Positions 55,690 to 64,000 of a DNA stretch of 64,000 nucleotides are shown piece after piece (position 1 is the first letter of the stretch; each line of letters starts with the position of its first letter). The DNA comes from Calamus simplicifolius. Taxonomy: Eukaryota > Streptophyta > Magnoliopsida > Arecales > Arecaceae. The notes beneath the pieces were generated by a model. It had not been told where the DNA came from. It ran no database searches and saw only the letters and a program-made list of their open reading frames with translations. The position numbers were made by a program, and so were the translations under genes. The stretch spans positions 237,119 through 301,118 of the forward strand of contig UESW01004827.1 of NCBI GenBank assembly GCA_900491605.1. The letters are read 5' to 3'.

Positions 55690-56260
55690 TTAATTAGCGA
55701 TGCATTAGCGACTAAAATTGCATCGCTAATATTTTCAAAATATTATTATTAAATATTACACGCAATGACCTGGCACAATAATTTAAAAAAAAATTAATAG
55801 CGACGCATTAGCAACTCAAATTGCATCGCTATTATCTCTAAAATATTATTATTAAATATTGCGACGCAATGACCTTGTGTCGTAATATTTTAAAAAATTT
55901 CTTAGCGACACATTAGCACTCAAATTGCGTCGCTATTATATCTAAAATATTATTATTAAATATTGCGACGCAACTAAATGCATCGCAATATTGCGACGCA
56001 ATTGAATGCGTCGCAATATTTAATAATAATTTTAAAATATTAAAAATTAGTTTTAAATTTAGCACGCATCTGGATGCGTCGCAATATTGCGACTCATTAT
56101 TGCATCAGAGAGTCACAATATTGCATGTGATTGCAAAATTTATATTGCGACGAACATCTGAGCGACACCGTCATTGCGTCGCTATTGCATCGCAATAGCA
56201 TGTTTAGCGACGCAATTGCAATGCATTTGGGCATTGCAATATTTTTTTCCCCTTGTAGTG
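55690..56260. repeat. Right subterminal repeats and end of CACTA-B
   Basis: More than ten copies of TAGCGACGCA or GCGTCGCAAT variants in both orientations, separated by AT-rich 'AATATTATTATTAAATATT' words. The end reads CCCCTTGTAGTG at 56249-56260. Confidence 0.85.
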
Positions 56261-56262
56261 AA

Positions 56263-56590
56263 TATAATCTTGAAGCCTCGGCCAAATCAAGTGATATATT
56301 TCTGAAGCCTCAACCAAACCGAGTGATATATTTTGAAGCTCGGCCAAACCGAGAGATACATTTCTGAGTTATCCCCGAAGCCTCGGCCAAACCGAGTGAT
56401 ATATTTCTGATTTATCTTCAAGCCTCGGCCAAACCGAGTGATATATTTCTGATTTATCTCCAAAGCCTCGACCAAACCGAGTGATATATTTTGAATTATT
56501 TTTGAAGCCTCGGCCAAACCGAGTGATACATTTCTGAATTATCCCCGAAGCCTCAACCAAACCGAGCGATATAGTTCTAAAGCTTCAGCC
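56263..56590 (+). repeat. Tandem repeat with CTCGGCCAAACCGAG motif
   Basis: About eight units of 32-42 bp of the form GAAGCCTCGGCCAAACCGAGTGATATATTTCTGA(ATTATC). The motif CTCGG-N5-CCGAG can pair as a small hairpin. Open frames on the minus strand (56287-56517, 56369-56560) are repeat artefacts. Confidence 0.9.
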
Positions 56591-58505
56591 TGATCGGGTG
56601 ATTCTCAAACACTCTGACGTGACTAAGGTATCCTATCATGCTTCGACAGAGGTAAGTAACCTTCCACCACTTACCGATAAAATTATGCAAGTTCTTTCAT
56701 TCCCTCGAGTAGGATCATGCATGCATCAAAAGTTCATAGGGCCGCCCAGGCCTCCCTCTGACCTAAACAGAGGTGAATGCTTCCTCCTTAGAGGACTAAA
56801 TATCGTAGCAAAAGTGATACTGAATTAGTAAACTGTGCTACGACCTAGAAAGCATGATGTGAGTAAGAAAACTCCCAGTACAACCATACTAGAAAAAGGA
56901 ATAAATACTCGGAGGAAGAAGATTAAAAAACTTTCTTTATTAATGAAAAAATTACAACCTCTTGAGAGGCATTACAAGTGTGTCATAGCACAAGAAATAA
57001 AGATAAATAAAAGCTCGGCTGAGCAGCTTCGGTTGATAACGATGTCTCTACATCCGACCCCAGAAATCAGAGAAACCAGACAGCTCTGTTGAGCCACTGG
57101 TTAATGCCAAAGAGCAAAGTAGGCCATCCATGGATCCCTCAGGCGAACACGTTGAGGGATCCTAACCAGGTCAAAGACCTATGGATGCTTATGCCAATGA
57201 GGCCTCCTCCCCAGTGGGATGCTGGGCTGCTAGTCACTGCCCAAGCACATAGGTAGGGAACCAGCAGACCAACACCACTCTCCTCCTTCCTCACATGGAA
57301 AAAGATTCCTCAGGTGGATGAACTGAGGGATCCAAATCGAGAAAGGAGGTGAGCTCCATGTCTTCCATGGGGAGTACGTATGCTTTGCATTTCCTATGGT
57401 CCCCATGGCAAGTGACAAAGGACACATGGGAAGCGCATACGTGTGCTCCCCATATGACCTCTGCGGGCATCCCGTGCGCTCTCCATATGATCTCCGAGAC
57501 TCCTCCCTTGAGGACTGCTTGCTCTTCATCAGCTTCTCCATCACCCCAGCTAATGGGACTAACCAGCTTTCAAAAGGGAAGCTCGATCTCTCTGCTCTCA
57601 ATGGAATAGGCGCCATGAAAGTCCTTACAACTCACAGAAAAGAGAAGGCCTTGGGAGATGGCCTAAACGCAGTTCGCTCCTTGCCCTTTTTATAGACAAG
57701 CAAACCGGGAGCAACCATTAAGAAGGAAGCCCCGGAATTTGAAATGCCCAGGCCACGCTGCCACGTGGTAGATCAAAATAAAAAGGTGCTTTCCAAAGCA
57801 CACCGAATGCATCTCCCAGCCATGACGGAAGATGAAGATTTTCTTTTGACCTCGAATCAAGAGCCTTAAATGCAGAAAACCAACTGAGGTCCTTGAAATA
57901 TGCGCAGGCCTGAAAAATCCCCTTTCAAAAACGATGCTGTCCAATGACGATCGAGTGCTTATCGCGTACGTTAAAAAGACCCGTGTTGAAAAAGGCCAAC
58001 GAGATAAATGCCTTACGCATAAATGAGGCATCCTTCAAAAAAGCGCAAAGTCGTTTTATGTGGCTCGGAAAAAAATGTACCAACTTTCTGCTTCGGACAA
58101 ACCGAGCTATCTAACATTGGCCCCAACCAAAGTATTTGAGCCGTTTTCGATCATTTCAAGCCGAACCATTTCATGCCTTGGCAAACCGAGTAAGCTTGCG
58201 CACCTAACCTCAGCCCCAACCAAGGCAAAGTCGGAGTTATGTTCATCGGCAAAACCAAATAATTTTATGTATCAGCAAAACTAGGTTAATCTGGCTTCGA
58301 TTGAGTAGAATCTTCGATTCGAACCCCCAAGGGCTATCTGACCTTAAAACACATTTTGTTTACTATTCGTTTACCATCGAAGGAACTCCTAGTAAAAAAG
58401 GTCATTTGAAAAGACAATGACCAAAGCGATAAGGTAAAGTAAAAGAGATTAAAAGATTCATTCATTGAGTCCCGATCGGATTACAAGTTGAAAAAAATAA
58501 AAAAT
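56591..58505. other. Non-coding part of the Tat-related element
   Basis: No convincing gene was seen. A 128-codon minus-strand frame (57230-57616) and others lack family motifs. 57350-57500 has repeated ATGGTCCCCATGG / CCCATATGA(T/C)CTC words. At 58060-58270 the GCAAACCGAG motif of 56263-56590 reappears in loose form. Confidence 0.5.
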
Positions 58506-58509
58506 ACAT

Positions 58510-61500
58510 GAGCAACCCTTAAGAATCAGGGTTTGAATCGGTCCCGGGAACCTCCTTGGTAACATCCGGAAGGACTTGACTCGCCTCACCCACCTCGAAT
58601 GTTGTTGGAAGAGGGACCTCGGTTCCTCGGCAGCAGGATGAAGGCATTCTTCGGTAGCCATGCCTCTTTGGGACCCAGGACAGCGTCAAGATCGACGTCC
58701 GAAATATCCTCATACTCGATTTCTTCGGCCCCCGGGGTACGAGTGTCAAATAACTCAGCATCTAGAAAAGATAAATCTAACTCGGGATACACTCGAGAGA
58801 TTTTTTTCCGAGTTTCCTTCTCGCCGAACCGAAATGCATCGGCACAAGCCTCTCTACGCTCCTCAGAGAATTGGACAGAACTTTTGTACTCCTCCACAGC
58901 CGAGGTAATTCGGTCGTTAGCTTCGGCTAGCCGACCCTCAAGATCAAGATTCATTTGGCGACTCGAGGCCAAATCTACCCTCAGGGCCTTAAGCTGCTCC
59001 TACACCTTGAGCTCGATTTTCCTATCTGCAAGCATCAGGTCGCTTGAGGCCATAAACAAAAGAAAAGTGCCAGAAATAAGTAGACGAAAAGACACTATAC
59101 CTCTTCCTCCCTCTGAGCCATTTTATCGCTCAGCTTGTGGACCTTTTCCAGGGCCTTTAATCTGGCCGCTTTATTCTATTGGAGACCCTCCTTGAGGTCA
59201 TCAATTCGGGATTGTTTGTCCTCGATGTCCCGTTGAGATTGGTTGAGATCAGCAGTGAGCTTGGCAATCTAATCATGCTGCCATTTCAGCCGATCTTTCC
59301 TATCGGTAAGTTTCTTATTTAGGCTGGCAAGCTGATCTTGCTGCCACCGGCACCTACACTTCTCCTCCTCGAGCCTCCTGCTCCAATTATTCTTCTCCTT
59401 GGCATGGCTATTTTTCAGCTAACCCCACCTCTTGTCAAAGTGCCGCTGCAAGGCATTTACCTCGTCGGCGTGCTTAGCCTTAATTTGGGATAACTCTAGG
59501 CAAGCCTTGTCCAACTGTTCATGGAAACCCTGGAGCTCTTTGACTTGAGCCTCAAGCTAAGAGGCCCTCTCGGCAGTGATTCGGTAGCACTCACCCATCC
59601 TGTCAAGGTCCGCCTGAACGGACCCCAGGGCCTGGAGAGCCGGCTGGTCGAATCCACCCTTGTCCGAAGGTCGGCCACCTCCTTCCTGGCCTGAGCGCAA
59701 GCCCCCGTGGCCAAATTTTAGTGCCAATTCAGCACCCTCGTGATCAAGGCATTCTGCAGAAAAAGCACAAGTAAAAAACTATGGCCAAACCGACTGACAA
59801 GTACAATGACTTACTCGAGAGGCGTAGTTTGTGGCGATCTTCATAAGAGTCGCATTACTAATTTCGAGGAGAAGTTAATCATCCTTCGGCCCCGGACTGA
59901 CCAAAAGCTGCACCAATGATATCCCTGATTGCAGACTCGTTCGTCGAGGAACTCCCCCCGCGCGTAGTACAGACCGCATCAAGGCGGTGAGCATGTCATC
60001 CACCTCTGGGCCATGGACAAGAGAACTCATAGCCGAGGAGCCAGCCTGAGGGACTTCGGCCTGAGGAACCTTCATCCGCTCGGCTTCCTCCATCAGAACT
60101 TTAGCCTGCAGGGCCTTGGATGCTTCGGCCCCGGTTGAGGGAACCTTAGCCTGATCGTCCCCTTCATTCAGTGATTCTTCTTCTTCTTCCTCTTCTCTCC
60201 AACTGTTGCTTCATCTTCGACAGGCTCCACCTGAACTTCAATCTCTTTCACAACATCCCCTGGTACCATAAGAGAGAGATCCTTAGCAGGAGGCACCTCG
60301 ACCTCCACCAACCTTTCAACAGGTAGCTCCGCTCGAGCTTCGGCGGCCGCCACTGCTTCTCCTGACCCCTCCACCTGAGCAGGGGCCTCTTCCATGCGCA
60401 GTGGGCTCCATACCGCTGGTAATTGAAGCTGATTAACCTCTGGCAGGAGGATCACAGAACGTACCGGCAACATATCCTCGGCATCATCTGACACGATTAC
60501 TATTTGGATAGGAGAAACCTCAGCAGCTCCTTCCAAGCTCCCCCCAATGATTTCCTCTGCTACCTTGCCCCCCTCTGGTAGGGAGGGCTCATCAATTACA
60601 GCTGGCACTTCTGCTTCCTCCCTCTTTGAGATAGAGGAGTGGTAGCCGACGCTGTCTTTCCTTGGCTCCCTTAAGCGAGACCCAGAAGGACGGACCCTCT
60701 TCTCAGACTTGTGCTTATCCCCGGAGCTGGAGCCCCTGTGGCGCTTGCCCAGCTCCTTCCTCATTTGGCCCACGAATGTGGACCTCTCGGCTGAAAACAC
60801 AGTGGATGTTCAGTTAAACATAGCGGAATTACATAAACATACTGACCATCAGAGCAAAGACTCACCTTGAGGATCGATAGAGCTAAGCCCGACGGCGAAA
60901 ATGGCATCCTCTACTAACAGAGTGCTGGTTGATACCTCCTGACCACTGCGAAGGGTCACCAGATCTCTCTTCTCCTGCTCACTCAACTTCGGGCGCGCCT
61001 CTGGATCCTTCACATAACTCGCACATCCCCTCGGAAAATCTGAACCAATGTTTCCTTCGGCAATGAAAATTGGGACTTCCACTCCTTTATTGAAGACGGG
61101 TTATCAGAAATCATCTTGAACGACTTCCGGGGACCAATGTAGGGCCACTCAGAGCTCCTTCCGGAAACCAGGTTGTAGCAGACTCGGAATATAGGAAGGG
61201 TCACAATCACCCCAATGCGACTGCACATCGAGATGAACCCGATAAGATTGCGCCAGCTATTTGGGGCTACCATTGTTGGACATATATTATAGAACCTCAT
61301 CACCTCCTGTACCAGCGGGTGAAGAGGGAACTGGAGACCTGCCCTTAAGCTCTCCTCGTAAAAGAAGACTCCACGGCTTAACTCGGTCAAAACCTGATGC
61401 TCAGCCCTCGGCACCCATAAGGCTACATCCCGAGGAACCCTATAATGGCAACGGATTCTATTCAGATCATCAAAGGTTACCTTTGAGGCAACATCGCTAG

Positions 61501-61549
61501 GACCCTTCATATTGGCTGAATAAAAGGCGGAATATGAACAAGCAAACAA
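58510..61549 (-). pseudogene. Antisense ORF of the Tat-related element ('putative gypsy type transposon' family), frame-broken
   Basis: Minus-strand blocks in order: 61549-61010 (VPRDVALWVPRAEH, FYEESLRAGLQFPLHPLV, FYNICPTMVAPNSWRNLIGFI, SEWPYIGPRKSFKM), the recognised plant retroelement-associated domain (PF04195-like). Then 61082-60849 in another frame (ARPKLSEQEKRDLVTLRSG), and an intron donor GTGAGT just after CCTCAAG at about 60868. Then 60792-60168 (acidic, Pro/Glu/Val-rich, ending in a Lys run), 60093-59875, 59714-59496 (coiled-coil type) and 58972-58586 (coiled coil, then YPELDLSFLDAELFD). A one-base loss in the A/T run at 61066-61069 explains the first frame change. The role in the element is unknown. 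Confidence 0.7.
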
Positions 61550-62039
61550 GGGCTCAGGGAAGAATGAAAATCTTTATGGCAGGGACGAAGAGGCGTTGCA
61601 GAAGGAGCGCCGCCCTAGCCCTCTTTAAATAAACATTCAGAAGGAAAGCCAAAGATGCCAAAAATTTCGATATGGGCGCCAGAAATAAAGAAGCCCCGCC
61701 ATGTGGAATTCCCTCTATCGCAGTCTACTGGAAACGAGGCATTCCCTCCTCGAGCTACGGTGAAAAATGATGATGAAACAGCGGCCTGTCATTTACGAGA
61801 TTATCATTGCCCACCTTTTCGAATCCCCCAAATAAAATTATTTCAGAACTCTACTCCCTACATCCGAATTTACACTTCGGACTAGGGAGTGGGGGGCATG
61901 TGATGAGGGATAAAATCATCATTGCATTAATGACCGCACACATCGACGATTGGGTCTAGTCCAATTCCAACGTCCTATCGGCCAGCTATCAAACCCACTA
62001 AGCAGCGAAGCCGAATCGCCCTCAGTGGCGTCAGGTCGT

Positions 62040-62270
62040 CCCGATAACCCCAACCATTCTCATACCTCGGCGACCCGAGCCATCCATACCTCGGTAGCCC
62101 GAGCCCAAGCCATTCTCATACCTCGGCAACCCGAGCCATCCATACATCGGTAGCCCGAGCCATTCTCATACCTCGGCAACCCGAGCCATCCATACCTCGG
62201 TAGCCCAAGCCATTCTTATACCTTGTCAGCCCGAGCCGTCCCCACACCTCTATGGACCAAGCTATTCTGT
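62040..62270 (+). repeat. Tandem repeat in LTR, CTCGG(C/T)AACCCGAGCCAT unit
   Basis: Eight units of 27-31 bp alternate between 'ATTCTCATACCTCGGCAACCCGAGCC' and 'ATCCATACCTCGGTAGCCCGAGCC'. The CTCGG...CCGAG core again forms small hairpins, as in 56263-56590. Confidence 0.88.
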
Positions 62271-62602
62271 ACTTCAGAAAACCAAATTGCCCCTCGCCTC
62301 GGCCGGGCCGAGGCGCTCGAATACCTCTGCGAAATCCGGCGTAGGAAAGTGCGAATTCACTATGACTGAATAAGATTCCAAACGAGGAATCATACCCAGG
62401 AGTGGCCTAGGACCTACAGGAGCGGCCTAGAACCTACACAATCGCTGAATCTCAAGGCATCAACCAGCTCTCCCAGCTGTCGATCCTCTAACTGACAAGA
62501 TACGGATCCTACTGACCTCATAACAAACTTGATTCAAATCCGTTTCGGATCATAACGACTTTCAGACCTCTCCTCACGATGCGTCCAAGGAATCAGGTAA
62601 TC

Positions 62603-62612
62603 CTTTATAAAT
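62603..62612 (+). promoter_or_regulatory. LTR TATA box
   Basis: TTTATAAATA sits inside the LTR, about 330 bp before its end, a normal position for the start of transcription. Confidence 0.6.
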
Positions 62613-63008
62613 ACCACTGCCCTCCAACCTCTCAGGTACGCACGCTTGAACGCTCACTCATTTTCACTCATCATTACACTAAGAATAGCTCCATCTGAGC
62701 TCAGAGATCTCGAGAGAGAACACCCATCTAAGGGAGCTCTTCTGCGAGAGTCTTCTCCTCACATCTGCTTGCTATGAATCTCCATTGACTTGGGCGTCGG
62801 AGGGTCTCCGCAGAGGACAACCCCCATAGCACTCTCTGCGTGCAAACTGTCTTGCAGGTTTCATCCCGAGGTGATGAGATCGGCATCCGGATTAGAAGCC
62901 AGAAGTGCATCTGAGTCGGAGAACGAATTTCTGCGATAACAAATTTTAATCTAATTGAATCTGATTGAATTTGGTTTCAAAACCTTAAAAAAGCTGTGAA
63001 CCTTCTGA

Positions 63009-63215
63009 TTAAGTTTTGTCCTGACTCAAGCTTGAATCCAACTCGATCTGAACTATTTCCAGTCTTATGGCCATAGATGCTCTATGAAAAGATAACATGC
63101 TTGCCAAAAGAAATAAGACAGGAATGAGAGAAATTGTGTTTTGTCCTTTACTAGCAACAAATTTTAAATGATCATGATAAGCCAATTTAGTAAATTCCAT
63201 GACAGACATGGCCAC
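63009..63215 (-). CDS. Unidentified short ORF, 68 codons, one hydrophobic segment
   Basis: The minus-strand frame from the ATG at 63215 starts MAMSVMEFTKLAYHDHLKF, has a hydrophobic stretch ISLIPVLFLLASMLSF (possible membrane segment) and ends in a charged tail LEIVQIELDSSLSQDKT. The composition looks more protein-like than nearby chance frames. I do not recognise the family and see no splice sites that decide whether it is an exon. It could be a stray exon of a host gene extending leftward or a pseudogene piece. Confidence 0.3.
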   Translation of the reverse strand: MAMSVMEFTKLAYHDHLKFVASKGQNTISLIPVLFLLASMLSFHRASMAIRLEIVQIELDSSLSQDKT

Positions 63216-64000
63216 CGCATATAGTAAAAAAAATTATTTTCTTTTTATGCCTTATGTATAGATAAAATAAATAGTTTTAAAATATTATTATTAATAACTT
63301 TTAAGCCTCGTTGTATCAAAATTACTTTGAAATTCATGTTTTTTTAAAATAATTTACCTATATTATTTTTACATTAAAAAAAGTAACTTTGGTATCTATT
63401 ACCATATTAGTTTGCATTGTAACTCTTCCTAATAAGTTAGTAGATATATTCACTTTTTTATAATATCCTTTATATTATCATATTTGATTTATATATTAAT
63501 TATATATACTATCATTTTATAATTGCAGCTCAATTTTTTTTATCAAACTATATTTTCGATCATACTTAATATATACATTAATCATATATTTTTTAAATAA
63601 AAATAAAATTTTATAGTTACTATTTACTAGTTAAATAATAATATTATATTTCATTGCAAACATATATTTTATTATAGGAAGATATTTTATTTACTATAAA
63701 ATCTTTCAAAAATATTATCTTTATTTTTTATTTTTTTAAAATGTGTGGAGAGTAAAACAAAAGAAGAATCAATCATGCTAACATATGTGAGAAGGATTAA
63801 GAATATATTTTACCTAATCCATGCAAAACCAATTTAGATATCTCCTGGATGATTAAATATTACCCCTAATTTGATAGATGAATAATAATTTAAGAATGCA
63901 ACTTATTCTTTTGACTTTTTTTTTACTTAAAAAAATGATAAGTAATAAAAAGTTGTTCCTTTTTTAATAAAATTTTTCTATTAGAGAATGGAGCCTTAGT
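63216..64000. other. AT-rich intergenic DNA
   Basis: Strongly AT-rich with many ATAT and poly-T stretches. No gene, repeat end or RNA was recognised. Confidence 0.6.

Larger units (their letters stand above)
40586..56260 (+). mobile_element. CACTA (En/Spm) transposon 'CACTA-B', about 15.7 kb, with TNP2 and TnpA-like genes
   Basis: The left end starts CACTACAAGAAAA at 40586 and the right end finishes CTTGTAGTG at 56260, so the terminal inverted repeat is CACTACAAG plus an A-rich stretch. Both ends carry subterminal TAGCGACGCA motifs. TNP2 (50185-53633) and a TnpA-like gene (53979-55540) lie on the plus strand. The 5' side is unusually long (about 7.3 kb before the TATA box) because of the 85-bp satellite at 41745-46865. 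Flanking trinucleotides differ (AGC left, AAT right) and the flanks are different elements, so this is not a simple insertion. Confidence 0.88.
56261..62941 (+). mobile_element. Tat-related Gypsy element, 3' part with antisense ORF, polypurine tract and 3' LTR
   Basis: Plus-strand order: tandem repeats (56263-56590), non-coding DNA (to 58500), an antisense gene (61549-58510), polypurine tract AGGGAGTGGGGGGCA (61884-61898) and LTR (61899-62941). There is no gag or pol. Antisense ORFs between pol and the 3' LTR are known for Tat/Retand/Ogre-type elements. The 5' half is missing because the left border is the CACTA-B end. It may be a non-autonomous family or a truncated autonomous copy. Confidence 0.75.
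61899..62941 (+). repeat. 3' LTR of the Tat-related element
   Basis: It starts TGTGATGAGGGATAAAATC directly after the polypurine tract and ends TGCGATAACA, 1043 bp. A TATA box TTTATAAATA lies at 62603-62612. The downstream part (GGGCGTCGGAGGGTCTCC near 62792) resembles the LTR at 23614-24803. Confidence 0.8.

Noticed and set aside
40586..56260. A CRISPR-like array because of regularly spaced repeats
   Set aside because: The repeats are contiguous or degenerate, the genome is eukaryotic, and the context is a CACTA transposon.
56287..56560. Minus-strand frames with repeated 'YITRFGRGF'
   Set aside because: Translation of the CTCGGCCAAACCGAG tandem repeat; no gene.
1..64000. tRNA, rRNA or known small RNA genes
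   Set aside because: None was recognised by eye; only tRNA-complementary primer sites of retroelements were found. A dedicated RNA search was not possible.

Overview
This is nuclear DNA of a flowering plant. The two host genes (plantacyanin and a PLAC8 / plant cadmium resistance protein) and the dense nesting of SIRE-type Copia, Tat-type Gypsy, CACTA, TRIM and LINE elements suggest a large, repeat-rich monocot genome. A palm is my guess from general impression only; nothing in the window proves the species. Apart from the two host genes, almost everything with coding potential is transposon-derived and mostly decayed.

Layout. 1-6520: minus-strand SIRE/Maximus-like Copia element (RNase H, RT, integrase, protease, gag, PBS, 5' LTR), whose LTR is followed at 6521-6835 by the 3' UTR and polypurine tract of a second copy. 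6836-8642: probable Gypsy LTR remnant. 9.1-12.65 kb: three fragments of a LINE RNase H region. 13282-14215: plantacyanin gene with a one-base frame disruption. 14.2-18.7 kb: gene-poor AT-rich DNA. 18737-19622 and 24808-26231: two near-identical copies of a 0.9 kb non-coding segment. Between them lie a minus-strand Copia remnant and a plus-strand Tat Gypsy deletion derivative. The second copy carries a complete 537-bp TRIM with a 5-bp target duplication, and the first copy preserves the empty site. 28311-29236: four-exon PLAC8/PCR gene.

29847-36255: degenerate minus-strand CACTA element (CACTA-A) that lost the catalytic part of its TNP2 transposase and carries an RTE-like LINE insertion. 36750-40585: minus-strand Copia element. 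40586-56260: large plus-strand CACTA element (CACTA-B) with TNP2 and TnpA-like genes; its 5' part holds a 5.1 kb array of 85-bp GATC-rich monomers with higher-order periodicity. 56261-62941: 3' part of a Tat-related element with an antisense ORF (plant 'putative gypsy type transposon' family), polypurine tract and 3' LTR. 62942-64000: AT-rich, with one short unidentified minus-strand ORF.

How parts fit. The two CACTA elements share gene order (TNP2 then TnpA-like) and subterminal motifs based on TAGCGA(C/T)GCA. In CACTA-B these motifs form three palindromes directly upstream of a TATA box, which fits transposase autoregulation as known for Spm/En. The most unusual structures are the higher-order satellite inside CACTA-B, the TRIM with its in-window empty site, the shared-LTR Copia structure, and palindromic GAGTCGACTC arrays in two apparently unrelated LTR-like regions. 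All boundaries and translations were read by eye; none was checked by database search.
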